A stretch of 64,000 nt of DNA from contig NZ_CP060725.1 in the NCBI RefSeq assembly GCF_003797775.2, forward strand, positions 2,784,001 through 2,848,000, in the 5' to 3' direction. The position numbers and the translations under genes were made by a program. Shown piece after piece: positions 27,607-37,005 of this stretch; the first letter of the stretch is position 1; each line of letters begins with the position of its first letter. This DNA is from Sphingopyxis sp. OPL5 (lineage in GTDB: Bacteria; Pseudomonadota; Alphaproteobacteria; Sphingomonadales; Sphingomonadaceae). The notes below the pieces were generated by a model. The model ran no database searches and was not told the DNA's origin. It saw only the letters and a program-made list of their open reading frames with translations.

Positions 27607-27673
27607 GGACTGTGCCCCTGCCCCTCGTGCGCCCGCTGTAGCAGCCGCGGGTTAGGAAAGCGTAAGCGGAGCC

Positions 27674-27725
27674 TGTAAAGAGTATTTGACAGGTGGAGGT
27701 CTGCGACTGTAAAGAGCTCTTGACA
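27674..27725 (+). promoter_or_regulatory. Tandem operators overlapping the promoter of the HTH gene
   Basis: Two near-palindromes, TGTAAAGAGTATTTGACA at 27674-27691 and TGTAAAGAGCTCTTGACA at 27708-27725, start 34 bases apart. The end of the first is a consensus -35 (TTGACA, 27686-27691). Sixteen bases later the second opens with TGTAAA, usable as a -10. A dimeric regulator on both sites would cover the promoter, which suggests autorepression. Confidence 0.7.
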
Positions 27726-27741
27726 GGCGAGAGGATGGTCG

Positions 27742-27951
27742 TTGGAAAATCGGGTGCGCGATCATCGCGAAGCGGCGGGGTGGAGCCAGGGCGAGCTGGC
27801 ACGCCGGCTGCAGGTTTCGCGGCAGACGATCAACGCGGTCGAGACCGACAAATATGACCCCAGCCTGCCGCTCGCGCTGCGCATGGCGACCCTGTTCGGG
27901 GTCGAGGTGCGGGTGTTGTTTATCGATCACTGGACGCCGGAGAAGGAATGA
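27742..27951 (+). CDS. Small XRE-type helix-turn-helix regulator
   Basis: A 69-residue protein made almost entirely of a Cro/CI helix-turn-helix: WSQGELARRLQVSRQTINAV spans about residues 14-33, followed by LALRMATLFGVEVRVLF. The start is TTG at 27742, set by AGAGG seven bases upstream; no in-frame ATG exists nearby. Its last codons overlap the ATG of the next, membrane-protein gene. Two tandem dyads sit in its promoter, so autoregulation is likely. This compact regulator type is often paired with a membrane protein. Confidence 0.85.
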   Translation: MENRVRDHREAAGWSQGELARRLQVSRQTINAVETDKYDPSLPLALRMATLFGVEVRVLFIDHWTPEKE

Positions 27952-28613
27952 TGACGATGGCCCTGGCAAAGGATGGACGCGGCAAGTGGCGCAAGACGGC
28001 CATGAGCACGGCGATGGGCGCGCTGGTCGGCGCGGCGGCGATGTCGGGCGCGCTGGCGCTGGCTGGCACCGACCTGCTCGACGCGATGGGGCCGTCGCGA
28101 ATCGCGCTCGCCGGGGTCGGGCTCGTCTATTTGCTGATGGCGGCGATGGTGGGGTTCGGCGTCGCGGCGCCGCGCGCCGGGGCCAAAGTGCTCAATGTCG
28201 CCGATGCCGACGAGCTGCGCGACGATCGCACCAACCTGCTCTTTTCGACCATCGTCATGGCGCTGCTCGGCGCGACGCTGGTGCTGCTCGCGGTCGCCCG
28301 CGGCCCCGATTTCGCGGCCGGCCTCGTCCCCGCCGGCGTCGCCTTCGCGGTGCTGGCGCTGATGCTGGCGGGCGGCGCGCTGGTCAGCTGGCTGTGGCGC
28401 GACCGGTTCGACGAACTCGGCCGTCAACTCGGGCTCGAGGGTGCATCCTGGGCCTTTTATCTGAGCTGGATCGTCCTGTCGCTGTGGGGCGCCGCCGATT
28501 TCCTGGGTCTCGGCGTGCGGCTGACGTCGGTCGACGTGGTGACCATACCCGCCGCCGCGCTGTTGCTCGGATCGTTCGTCGCGATCGGGCGGCGGGGGAT
28601 GATGGTCCGATAG
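27948..28613 (+). CDS. Multi-pass membrane protein paired with the HTH regulator
   Basis: A 221-residue inner-membrane protein with about six hydrophobic helices: near residues 20-40 (MGALVGAAAMSGALALAG), 53-73, 97-116, 125-147, 166-186 and 196-214. The loop carrying NVADADELRDDRTNLLFS is the most hydrophilic part. It overlaps the regulator gene by four bases and is translationally coupled to it. No family name is assigned. It may be the target or the sensor of the regulator, which is inference from pairing alone. Confidence 0.75.
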   Translation: MMTMALAKDGRGKWRKTAMSTAMGALVGAAAMSGALALAGTDLLDAMGPSRIALAGVGLVYLLMAAMVGFGVAAPRAGAKVLNVADADELRDDRTNLLFSTIVMALLGATLVLLAVARGPDFAAGLVPAGVAFAVLALMLAGGALVSWLWRDRFDELGRQLGLEGASWAFYLSWIVLSLWGAADFLGLGVRLTSVDVVTIPAAALLLGSFVAIGRRGMMVR

Positions 28614-28618
28614 GCCGG

Positions 28619-31408
28619 TCAGGGCTTGATCCCGTAGCCCGCATATTCGGCATCGATCCGCCCATGCTGTAGCCGGGCCAGCGCGAGGTCGGCCTGCGCG
28701 CCTTCGCGGTCGTTATCCCGCAGCCGGACAATCGCGCGCATGAACAGCGAGGCGGGCAGGTCGGGGCTGATCTTGAGCGCGGCATCGAGGTCGGCGCGCG
28801 CCTCCTCCATCCGCCCGAGGCGATAGAAGACCATCGCACGGCTATCGAGCACCGATGCCGGCGTGTCGGTGAGTTCGATCGCACGTGTGCAATCCTTGAG
28901 CGCGGTGTCGAGCTGGATCGACCGCGTGCCCTTGAGCCAGCACATCTGGTTGAGCAGGCTCGAATCGCCGGGCCGGTCGGCGAGCGCGGCGGTGAGCAGC
29001 GATATCCCCTCTTCGGCGCGGCCCGCCTTGCCGAGCAGGTCGGCCTTGGTCGTCGTCCAGCCGCGCTTGTCCTTGGCGAGCGACATCTGATCATCGGCGA
29101 GCGCGATCGCTTCGTCAAAGCGCTCCATCTCCCCCAAAGTCGCCACCTTCCACCCCAGCGCGTCTTCGGACGCCGGGTCGAGTGCCAGCGCCTCGTCGAC
29201 GTCGACGAGCGCCTTTTCGAATTCGCCGAGCTGGAAATGAACGCTCGAGCGGCTGAGATAGGCACTCGCGTCGCCCTCGCGCCGGATCGCCTCGTCAAGG
29301 TCGGCCAGCGCGGCGCGCGGTTCGAAAATGTCGATGTTGAAGGTGGCGCGATTCAGATAGCCGGCGACCGCGTCGGGATCGTCGTCGATCGCCTTTTGAT
29401 AGGCGGCGAGCAGCGGCCCGAGGCGCTTGTCCTTCTTGGCGGCGGCGATTTCCTCGGCGGGCGAAGGGAAGCCTGCGGGGGCGCGGAGGATGAATTCGCG
29501 CTGCTTGGCGGCGGCGACCTGCGCGCGTGCGGCGGGCAATTGGTTCGCCGCGATCTCGGCACCGCTGTTCCAGATCGTCTCGGTCTGATCGAGCCGGTTG
29601 CCGGCCAGCTTCGCCTCGCGCCGCATGCCGATGCCGGCGATCGTCAGGTCGGCGGCGGTATCGCCTTCGATCGTATAGCCGGGGCGCGGCGGCAGCTTTA
29701 GCGTGAGTTTCTGCACGATGAGGCTCGGCGCGGCCCCGGCGAGCGGAATGTCGCGCCACGCGGCGCGGGTGCGGTCGGCCTTGATCTCGAAATCGGCGAT
29801 CAGCCCGTCGAGATTGACATAGGCGCGCGGCTCGTCGCGCGACCATGGCTGGCTGCCGATGCCCGACGCGCGGATGGTCGCGATCCCCCGTGCCTCGTCG
29901 AATTCGATCGACCGGGTATGGATCGTACCGCCCTCGATGAAGCTGCCGAGCGCCCGCCGGGTGAGGCCGCGCAGTTGTTCCGGCGTCGTCTGATCCTTCA
30001 TGCCGCCGATCCGCGCCGCGAGTTCGCCGCGCATCGTGAAGGAGAGGTCGAAAAGCGGCGGAAAGGCGAGGCCCGCCGACTGGTCATAGGTCAGGCTCAA
30101 CGAAAAATCGGGCCGCGCCGGTTTCCGCACAGGCAAGGGCAGCAGGTCGTGCCCCGCCGCCGCGACCGGCAGGACGTAGCCGAAGGGCGGCACGTCGGCG
30201 AGGTCGTCGATATGGATGCCCGCGGTCGTGCCGTCGAGCCAATAGTCGGTGCCGTCGATCCGCGCCTGCACGACGACATGGTCGAAGACGCCGAGCGCGG
30301 GCAGGCGGGTGGGCAGGAGGTTGCCGTGCTGCGAACTGACGAACGCGGGCTGCGCGTCGATGCCGAGCCGGTCGAGAACCGCGAGCAGGAGCAGCGTCTT
30401 GGCCTTGCAGTCGCCGTATCGCAGCGTCCAGGTCTGCTCGGGTGTCTGCGGCACATAATTGCCGTTGGCGAGGCCGTTGTAGAGATAGCGGATTTCGTTC
30501 TGGACGAAAGCGAGCGCGGCGGCGGTGCGCGCCTTCGGGTCGCGGTTCGCCCGGGCGATCTTGTCGATCTCGGCGGCGAGCGTGCCGCCCTCCTTGATCG
30601 TGCCCTTTGTCGCATAGAGCGGCGCGGTGGTACGCGACAGGTCGTTCCACGTTGCGAAGGTCGAAAATTCGAGGCCCGGCGGCCGCTTGAAGCGCAGCGG
30701 TGCATCCTCGGGCATCTCGTCCTGCTTGATCACCGGCTGCGTCTGGGTGAGGCTATGATAGCCGCCCTGGTCCTGTTCGACCGGGGCGATGCCCTTGCCG
30801 AACGCCTTCCATTTGATCGGCAGGCCCTGCGGCCACAGTACGCGCACCGACCCTTGCGCGATCGACGCCGGCTTCGCCTCGACGTCGACCATCGCCTCGC
30901 TGTTGCCGGCCAGCACGTCGCTGCGCTCGACGATCGTCGCCGAAAACCGGACGATGTCGCCGACGCGCAGATCCTCGATCGCCGCGGTGCCGGTGAGCAG
31001 CCCGTCGATCGTCTTCTGCTCGAAATCCTTTTCGCGGCGCAGCACAGTGAGCTTGAGGCCCTGCGCGAGCAGGTCGATCGTCGCGCCGCCACGCACGATC
31101 TGGAGCCTGTGGACGATCAGGTCGTCGCGGTCGGGGTGCCAGACGAACTGCAGGTCATTCCAGTTGCGCAGCGCGTCGGCCGACTGGATGCGAAAGGCAT
31201 GGTCGCTGAAGGTCGAGCGCTTGTCGGCCTCGATCAATATCTGTTGGTCGCTGAGCAGCCAGGGCGTCGCGGCATCGCCCGCGGGCAACGGTCCGCCGTT
31301 TTGCACCACCCATTCGGCGGGCGCCGAATAGAGCGGCGCGTCCGCCGCGAAAGCGGGCGCGGCGAGCGCCAGACAGGTCCCAGCAAGAAAAACGGCAATC
31401 GAACGCAC
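28619..31408 (-). CDS. DUF3857/transglutaminase-like protein with C-terminal TPRs
   Basis: A large exported protein of about 929 residues. The signal peptide is near FLAGTCLALAAPAFAADAP. A DUF3857 domain occupies roughly residues 60-240. A transglutaminase-like core follows, with the cysteine in TLRYGDCKAKTLLLLAVLDR, a histidine in LGVFDHVVVQARIDG, and an aspartate in YWLDGTTAG. The last 300 residues hold TPR-type helices. The start is GTG at 31408, eight bases after GGGGAG; a TTG six bases earlier is too close to that site. The role is unknown; it may process or bind peptides in the periplasm. Confidence 0.85.
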   Translation of the reverse strand: MRSIAVFLAGTCLALAAPAFAADAPLYSAPAEWVVQNGGPLPAGDAATPWLLSDQQILIEADKRSTFSDHAFRIQSADALRNWNDLQFVWHPDRDDLIVHRLQIVRGGATIDLLAQGLKLTVLRREKDFEQKTIDGLLTGTAAIEDLRVGDIVRFSATIVERSDVLAGNSEAMVDVEAKPASIAQGSVRVLWPQGLPIKWKAFGKGIAPVEQDQGGYHSLTQTQPVIKQDEMPEDAPLRFKRPPGLEFSTFATWNDLSRTTAPLYATKGTIKEGGTLAAEIDKIARANRDPKARTAAALAFVQNEIRYLYNGLANGNYVPQTPEQTWTLRYGDCKAKTLLLLAVLDRLGIDAQPAFVSSQHGNLLPTRLPALGVFDHVVVQARIDGTDYWLDGTTAGIHIDDLADVPPFGYVLPVAAAGHDLLPLPVRKPARPDFSLSLTYDQSAGLAFPPLFDLSFTMRGELAARIGGMKDQTTPEQLRGLTRRALGSFIEGGTIHTRSIEFDEARGIATIRASGIGSQPWSRDEPRAYVNLDGLIADFEIKADRTRAAWRDIPLAGAAPSLIVQKLTLKLPPRPGYTIEGDTAADLTIAGIGMRREAKLAGNRLDQTETIWNSGAEIAANQLPAARAQVAAAKQREFILRAPAGFPSPAEEIAAAKKDKRLGPLLAAYQKAIDDDPDAVAGYLNRATFNIDIFEPRAALADLDEAIRREGDASAYLSRSSVHFQLGEFEKALVDVDEALALDPASEDALGWKVATLGEMERFDEAIALADDQMSLAKDKRGWTTTKADLLGKAGRAEEGISLLTAALADRPGDSSLLNQMCWLKGTRSIQLDTALKDCTRAIELTDTPASVLDSRAMVFYRLGRMEEARADLDAALKISPDLPASLFMRAIVRLRDNDREGAQADLALARLQHGRIDAEYAGYGIKP

Positions 31409-31550
31409 GAACAATACTCCCCCTGATCGCGTTCATCTAGCTTGGATCATGGCGGTTACCAATGTCTTTGCAATGACGGGCGGCGGGAAAAGAAACGGCG
31501 GGATGAACTCTGCGCCTCCTTAAGGTCACAAAGGCCCCCGGTCGGCGGCT

Positions 31551-31979
31551 TCATTCTGTGCCCTTTGTGCCCTTAACGGGCGCGGCGGGTTCGCGCAGCG
31601 CGGCGTGGACGAGCGCCATGTCGGGGCCGCCGGTCACATCGACGGCGCCGCCGCGTAGGATGCGTACCGTGGTGATGCCGTTCAGCGCGCGGTCCATCGC
31701 ATAGTCGAACATCCGCCCGCGCCCGAGATCGAGCGCCTGGTCCCAGGCGTGCGCGAAGCCGTCGGCACCGTCGCGATCACGCAATTTATAGGCCGAACGG
31801 CGGCTCATCCCGACGGCTTTCGCGGCGGCGCCGATGGACCCCATCGCCTCGAGCGCGCGGATGAAGCGTTCCTGCGTCAGCGGGGTCCAGCCATCGGCGC
31901 GGCGCCGCTGCTGCGGCACGGGGGCGAAGGCGAGGATAGTGCCCTCGAGAATGGTGGTTGGGCGAGTCGGGTCGGTCAT
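31551..31979 (-). CDS. Putative helix-turn-helix protein
   Basis: A 142-residue protein. Residues about 36-70 (RFIRALEAMGSIGAAAKAVG followed by MSRRSAYKLRDRDG) form a helix-turn-helix like those of small terminase subunits or resolvase-type regulators. The remainder, with ALDLGRGRMFDYAMDRALNG, is of unknown type. No phage genes are nearby, so a terminase role is unlikely. Downstream lies glnA on the same strand, but a long gap with repeats separates them. Confidence 0.65.
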   Translation of the reverse strand: MTDPTRPTTILEGTILAFAPVPQQRRRADGWTPLTQERFIRALEAMGSIGAAAKAVGMSRRSAYKLRDRDGADGFAHAWDQALDLGRGRMFDYAMDRALNGITTVRILRGGAVDVTGGPDMALVHAALREPAAPVKGTKGTE

Positions 31980-32183
31980 CTGCCAGTTTGAAGCATGGCG
32001 GGGTAAATTAGGAAAGGGGGTAGGGCGGGTTGCGTGACGAAATAGGATTTCGGGGAGCGGGCGGCCGCGGGCCAGCCTCTTCGTGCCTTTGCGCCTTTAG
32101 GTGAACCAAATAAGGTCGGGGCTGTCGGCTTGGCCCTTTTGGAACGGTAGCGAGCGATCGATTGCTGCCTCATCTCGCACATT

Positions 32184-32260
32184 GTCATTCCCGCCAAAGC
32201 GGGAAGCCAGGGATGGGCCAGCTAACGGACGCTCTGGGTCCCCGCTTTCGCGGGGATGAC
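32184..32260. repeat. Dispersed palindromic pair, family D, copy 2 (degenerate)
   Basis: Left arm GTCATTCCCGCCAAAGCGGG at 32184 onward, right arm CCCCGCTTTCGCGGGGATGAC ending at 32260 (21 bases, the last G-A-T-G-A-C being the outer end). Arms are imperfect but keep the outer GTCA and inner CCAG signature. Spacer about 23 bases. Confidence 0.75.
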
Positions 32261-32333
32261 AAAGTAAGAAAGCTGCAATGTCCGCTTCCCACCCCAACGC
32301 CGACATTCTCCGTTGCGCCGCTCGCACCACGAA

Positions 32334-32369
32334 CAATAAGGGCGCCCGGTCCCCCCGAACCGGGCGCCC
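32334..32369 (-). terminator. Intrinsic terminator after glnA
   Basis: GGGCGCCCGGT at 32359-32369 (minus strand) pairs perfectly with ACCGGGCGCCC at 32340-32350 around an eight-base loop, followed on the minus strand by TTATTGTT. It lies 25 bases past the glnA stop. Confidence 0.88.
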
Positions 32370-32394
32370 CCCTTGGCAACGCTGATCGCGTGGA

Positions 32395-33807
32395 TCAGGC
32401 GCTGTAGTACATGTCGAACTCGACCGGGCTCGGGGTCTGTTCGACGCGATAGACCTCGTCCCACTTCAGTTCGACATAGGCTTCGATCTGGTCCTTGGTG
32501 AAGACGTCGCCCTTGAGCAGGAAGTCATGGTCGGCGAGCAGCGCGTCGAGCGCTTCGCGCAAGCTTCCGCAGACGGTCGGGACTTCGGCCAGTTCCTCGG
32601 GCGGCAGGTCGTACAGGTTCTTGTCCATCGGGTCGCCCGGGTGGATCTTGTTCTGGATGCCGTCGAGGCCCGCCATCAGCAGCGCCGAATAGCAGAGATA
32701 GGGGTTCGCCATCGCGTCGGGGAAGCGGAATTCGACGCGCTTCGACTTGGCGCCGGCACCATAGGGGATGCGGCACGAGGCCGAACGGTTGCGGCTCGAA
32801 TAAGCGAGCAGCACCGGGGCTTCGAAGCCGGGGACGAGGCGCTTGTAGCTGTTCGTCGTCGGGTTGGTGAAGGCGTTCAAGGCCTTGGCATGCTTGACGA
32901 CGCCGCCGATGAAATAGAGGCACATGTCGCTGAGGCCCGCATAGCCGTTGCCGGCGAAGAGCGGCTTGCCCTTTTCCCAGATCGAGATGTGGGTGTGCAT
33001 GCCGCTGCCGTTGTCGTCCTTGATCGGCTTGGGCATGAAGGTCGCGGTCTTGCCATAGGCATGGGCGACCTGGTGGACGACATATTTGTAAATCTGCATG
33101 CGGTCGGCGGTTTCGGTCAGCGTGCCGAAGGTCAGGCCGAGTTCGTGCTGCGCCGCGGCGACCTCATGGTGGTGCTTGTCGCACGGCAGGCCGAGTTCGA
33201 GCATGGTCGAGACCATCTCGGCGCGGATGTCGACGGCGCTGTCGACCGGCGCGACGGGGAAATAGCCGCCCTTGGCGCGCGGACGGTGGCCGAGGTTGCC
33301 GCCTTCATAGCTGCGGCCGGTGTTGGTCGGCAGTTCGATGTCGTCGATCTCGAAGCCCGACTTGTTGTAGCCGGTTTCGAAACGGACGTCGTCGAACATG
33401 AAGAATTCGGCTTCGGGGCCGACATAGACGGTGTCGCCGATGCCGGTCGAGGCGACATAGGCCTCGGCGCGCTTCGCGGTGGTGCGCGGGTCGCGGGCAT
33501 AGCCTTCGCCGGTCGACGGCTCGACGATGTCGCAGAAGATCACGAGCATCGGGGTCGCCGAAAAGGGATCGTCATAGACCGCGTCGAGGTCGGGCATCAG
33601 GATCATGTCGGATTCGTTGATCGCCTTCCAGCCTTCGATCGACGAGCCGTCGAACATCAGCCCGTCTTCGAGTTCGTCCTCGCCGAGGACCGAGGCGACC
33701 ATGGTGAGGTGCTGCCACTTGCCCTTGGGGTCGGTGAAGCGCAGGTCGACCCACTCGATGTCGTTTTCCTTGATCCGCGCGATGATATCCTTGGGCTTCG
33801 TAGCCAT
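32395..33807 (-). CDS. glnA: Glutamine synthetase type I
   Basis: Makes glutamine from glutamate, ammonia and ATP; the entry point of ammonia assimilation. The 470 residues match GSI-beta. Visible motifs are the latch segment [10 protein letters not shown], metal-binding [10 protein letters not shown], the ATP region [16 protein letters not shown] and the substrate loop [12 protein letters not shown]. The adenylylation tyrosine is in [11 protein letters not shown] (Y399), so control by GlnE is expected. It follows glnB on the same strand with a 72-base gap, the classic glnBA order, and has a strong terminator. Confidence 0.98.
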   Translation of the reverse strand: MATKPKDIIARIKENDIEWVDLRFTDPKGKWQHLTMVASVLGEDELEDGLMFDGSSIEGWKAINESDMILMPDLDAVYDDPFSATPMLVIFCDIVEPSTGEGYARDPRTTAKRAEAYVASTGIGDTVYVGPEAEFFMFDDVRFETGYNKSGFEIDDIELPTNTGRSYEGGNLGHRPRAKGGYFPVAPVDSAVDIRAEMVSTMLELGLPCDKHHHEVAAAQHELGLTFGTLTETADRMQIYKYVVHQVAHAYGKTATFMPKPIKDDNGSGMHTHISIWEKGKPLFAGNGYAGLSDMCLYFIGGVVKHAKALNAFTNPTTNSYKRLVPGFEAPVLLAYSSRNRSASCRIPYGAGAKSKRVEFRFPDAMANPYLCYSALLMAGLDGIQNKIHPGDPMDKNLYDLPPEELAEVPTVCGSLREALDALLADHDFLLKGDVFTKDQIEAYVELKWDEVYRVEQTPSPVEFDMYYSA

Positions 33808-33879
33808 CGTCTATGCTTCCTTCTTGCGAAATGGTCCGGCGTGCCGGGGGTTTTCGGGTTTTCGAAAAGTGCGGAGAAT

Positions 33880-34269
<390 letters not shown>

Positions 34270-34328
34270 TCAGGTCGGCCTGTCCGGTTCGCCGTCGAGT
34301 CGGTGCGGTGTCCCGCCATCTTGCACCA

Positions 34329-34345
34329 ATCAAAAGCCGTGCCAA
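34329..34345 (-). promoter_or_regulatory. Sigma-54-like -24/-12 element upstream of glnB
   Basis: The minus strand reads TTGGCACGGCTTTTGAT: a good -24 box (TTGGCACG), but the -12 box has GA where GC is expected. Spacing is correct. It lies 111 bases before the glnB start. Nitrogen control of glnBA by NtrC and sigma-54 is known in many proteobacteria; here it is a candidate only. Confidence 0.35.
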
Positions 34346-34457
34346 TTGGCGAATCGCAGGGTTTCACCAAGAATTTTGAAAGCATATTGCGCCGCTGCCC
34401 AAGGGGTGGGCAGCGGCGCAATCTTGCTGCCTAAAAAAGCGGCAGATCTGCATTTTG

Positions 34458-34591
34458 ATCCTCCCCGTCGCGTAGCGATGGGGAGGTGGCAGTGGCGCAG
34501 CCGCTGACGGAGGGGCAATGACGCACCCGCGCCGCCCCTCCACCACCGCTTCGCGGCGGTCCCCCTCCCCATGGCTGCGCCACAGGGAGGA
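34458..34591. repeat. Dispersed palindromic repeat, family A, copy 3
   Basis: A 134-bp palindrome starting ATCCTCCCCGTCGCGTAGCG and ending CACAGGGAGG. The central spacer (about GCAATGACGCACCCGCG) differs from other copies while the arms are conserved. It sits next to the stop of the PQQ dehydrogenase gene. Confidence 0.9.
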
Positions 34592-34599
34592 ATGGTCTA

Positions 34600-36786
34600 T
34601 CAGCGTCCCATCGGCGCCGCGGTGTCGGCGATGTTGGCCTTGGTCCAGATCGAGCGGTCGACGACATAGGCGCGGATCGCCTCGGCATCTTGCGGCGTGA
34701 GCACCTTGGCGAAGCTGACCATGCCGTTGTCCTTGAGCGCCCCGTCGATGATCACGCCCTTCCAGGCATCGGCATTGCCCAGCAGGCCCGAGACGCGCAG
34801 GTCGGGGGTGAAGCCGTTGCCGATCGCGCTGTCGCCGTGGCAGACCATGCAATAGCGCCCGAAATGCGCCTTGCCCGCCGCGACCTGCGCCGCGGTGCCG
34901 AACTGCGCCGGCGGGTTCCAGGCGAGCGCCGCCGTTGCGGGCAGGGCGGGGAGCTTTGCGGTGCCGCCGATTTTCATGACGACGAGGCGCGGGATGTTCG
35001 GCACCTTGCGCGTGACGCCCCCGGCAACCCCGGCGACGAGCGGGAAGGCGCCGCCCTTGCTGGTCATGAACGCCACATATTGGACGCCGCCGACGCGGAA
35101 GGTCGAAGGCGCGCTGACGATCCCCGACTGCATGTCGAGGTCGAGCAACTGCTTGCCGGTGTCGGCGGTGTAGGCGCGGAAGCGGCCGGTGCTGGTGCCC
35201 TGGAAGACGAGGTTGCCCGCGGTGGTCATCGTGCCGCCGTTCCACGCCGCCGGATAATCGACCGCCCAGGCGACCTTGCCGGTGCGCGGGTCGAAGGCGA
35301 CGAGGCGGCCGGTGGTCGCGGCGATGGCGGCGCGGAAGGCGGCCTTGTCGTCGGGCAGCATCGTCTTGTTGAGCGAGGTGCCGACGTTGAAGCCGAGCAC
35401 CTTGCGCTTGTCGAGCTCGTCCATGTCCTGGAGATAGCCCTGCGGAATCTGCTGCGCCGGGATGTAGACGAGACCCGTCGCCGGGTTGTAGCTCATCGGG
35501 TGCCAGTTGTGCGCGCCGAGCGCCCCGGGGATCGCGATGAAGGGCTTGCCGGTCTTGTAGAAGCGCGCCTCGGGATTCTCGATCGGGCGGCCCGTCGCCA
35601 TGTCGTAGCCGGTCGCCCAGTTGATCCCGTCGACGAAAGGCTTGGCATCGATCAGTTTGCCGCTCGTGCGGTCGATGGTGAAGAAAAAGCCGTTCTTCGG
35701 CGCATGGTACAACACCTTGGTCGGCTTGCCGCCCACCGCCTGCTCGGCGAGGATGATCGGCTGGGTCGCGGTATAATCCCACGTCTCGGCCGGGGTTTCC
35801 TGATAATGCCATTTATATTTGCCGGTCGACGCGTCGAGCGCGACGACCGAGGACAGGAACCAGTTGTCGCCTTCGCCGTTCGAACGCTCGCCGTGGTTCC
35901 ATGGATTGCCGTTGCCGACGCCGAGGTAGATCTGGTCGAGATCCTTGTCGTAGACGATCGCGTCCCACACGGTGCCGCCGCCGCCCGACACCTTCCACTC
36001 GCCCTTGTCGGACCAGGTCGCGTTGGCCTTGCTCGCGAAAATGTCGTCGCTGACCGCGCCGTCCGCCTTCTTCTCGGGGTTCGGTGCGGTGTAGAAGCGC
36101 CAGCGTTCCTTGCCGGTGTCGGCGTCATAGGCGGTGACATAGCCGCGCACCCCGAATTCGGCGCCGCCGTTGCCGATCAGTACCATGTCCTTCACGACGC
36201 GAGGGGCGCCGGTGATGGTGTAAGGCTTTGACGTGTCGAAGGTCTGCGTCGACCATAGTTCCTTGCCGGTCTTGCGGTCGAGCGCGATCAGGCGGCCGTC
36301 GAGCGCGCCGACGAACAGCTTGTCGCCCCAGACGGCGACGCCGCGGTTGACGACGTCGCAGCAGGCCGAAACCGCGCGTTCGCCGGGAACCTTGGGGTCG
36401 AATTTCCACAGCAGCTTGCCGGTCGCGGCGTCCCATGCGCTGACCTTCGACCAGGCGTGGCTGACATAGAGGGTGCCGTCGACGACGACCGGGGTCGCCT
36501 CCTGCCCGCGCGCATCGTCGAGATCGGCGGTCCAGGCGACGCCGAGCTGGCCGACATTCTTGTCGTTGATGTCGGTGAGCGGGCTGAAGCGCTGTTCGTC
36601 GTAGCTGAAACCGATCGCGCCCCAGTCGTCGCCATTGCCGCCGGTCTTGAGCAGGGTCTCGCTGGCCTGTTCCGCCGCGTCGAGTGATCCGCCGCCGCTT
36701 GCGCTCTCATTCTTTGATGCGTTGCATGCCGCCAATGCCAGCAGCGCGCCGCCCAGCAGCGCGACCGAAAAGACCCGTTTTGCCAT
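34600..36786 (-). CDS. PQQ- and haem-containing alcohol dehydrogenase (type II-like)
   Basis: A periplasmic quinohaemoprotein of 728 residues that oxidises alcohols and passes electrons to a respiratory cytochrome. The signal ends in the lipobox LAAC (C21), so it may be lipid-anchored. The eight-bladed PQQ domain has the vicinal disulfide pair SACCD (C142-C143) and catalytic WDYTATQP (D337). The Thr two residues after D337 argues for calcium rather than lanthanide use. A C-terminal cytochrome c domain carries CMVCH (646-650) and probable axial Met689. The start at 36786 follows GGGAG. No PQQ biosynthesis genes are in the window. Confidence 0.92.
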   Translation of the reverse strand: MAKRVFSVALLGGALLALAACNASKNESASGGGSLDAAEQASETLLKTGGNGDDWGAIGFSYDEQRFSPLTDINDKNVGQLGVAWTADLDDARGQEATPVVVDGTLYVSHAWSKVSAWDAATGKLLWKFDPKVPGERAVSACCDVVNRGVAVWGDKLFVGALDGRLIALDRKTGKELWSTQTFDTSKPYTITGAPRVVKDMVLIGNGGAEFGVRGYVTAYDADTGKERWRFYTAPNPEKKADGAVSDDIFASKANATWSDKGEWKVSGGGGTVWDAIVYDKDLDQIYLGVGNGNPWNHGERSNGEGDNWFLSSVVALDASTGKYKWHYQETPAETWDYTATQPIILAEQAVGGKPTKVLYHAPKNGFFFTIDRTSGKLIDAKPFVDGINWATGYDMATGRPIENPEARFYKTGKPFIAIPGALGAHNWHPMSYNPATGLVYIPAQQIPQGYLQDMDELDKRKVLGFNVGTSLNKTMLPDDKAAFRAAIAATTGRLVAFDPRTGKVAWAVDYPAAWNGGTMTTAGNLVFQGTSTGRFRAYTADTGKQLLDLDMQSGIVSAPSTFRVGGVQYVAFMTSKGGAFPLVAGVAGGVTRKVPNIPRLVVMKIGGTAKLPALPATAALAWNPPAQFGTAAQVAAGKAHFGRYCMVCHGDSAIGNGFTPDLRVSGLLGNADAWKGVIIDGALKDNGMVSFAKVLTPQDAEAIRAYVVDRSIWTKANIADTAAPMGR

Positions 36787-36813
36787 CCCATGCTCTCCCG
36801 TTCGACGCCTATG

Positions 36814-36831
36814 CTTGACGTTAACGTCAAG
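36814..36831 (-). promoter_or_regulatory. Perfect 18-bp palindrome upstream of the PQQ dehydrogenase
   Basis: CTTGACGTTAACGTCAAG is fully self-complementary and ends 27 bases before the start codon. Seventeen of its bases directly precede a CATAGG that could serve as a -10 box, so it may lie in the promoter spacer as MerR-family sites do. It resembles MerR/LiuR-type operators; no regulator gene is adjacent. Confidence 0.6.
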
Positions 36832-36909
36832 ACTGCGCCCGAAGGGCGTAGCGTGCAAGCGGGAAAATGGGGGCGGAGGGGGTGGGGCAACTGAGCCGGT
36901 CGGGAGGGT

Positions 36910-36994
36910 GTTCCCCGGCGAAGGCCGGGGTCCAGAGCGAAATGGGGCCGGCGTTGCCTTGTAACGCTCTGGACCCCGGCCTTCGCCGGGGAAC
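36910..36994. repeat. Dispersed palindromic pair, family D, copy 3 (empty)
   Basis: Two 30-base perfect inverted arms at 36910-36939 and 36965-36994, outer end GTTCCCCGGCGAAGGCCGGGG and inner TCCAGAGCG, with a 25-base spacer. It lies between map and the PQQ dehydrogenase gene and could serve as the map terminator. Confidence 0.92.
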
Positions 36995-37005
36995 AGCTTA
37001 GCGGT

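Larger units (their letters stand above)
31980..32394. other. Gene-free region between the HTH gene and glnA
   Basis: 415 bases. It holds family D repeat copy 2 (32184-32260) and the glnA terminator (32334-32369). A CCTTTGCGCCTTTAGGTGAA motif at about 32084 resembles short scattered repeats common in this group. Nothing else was recognised; short reading frames here have no coding features. Confidence 0.6.

Noticed and set aside
31551..31979. Phage terminase small subunit
   Set aside because: The helix-turn-helix is similar in style, but no phage genes, integrase or attachment site are nearby; kept as a generic HTH protein.
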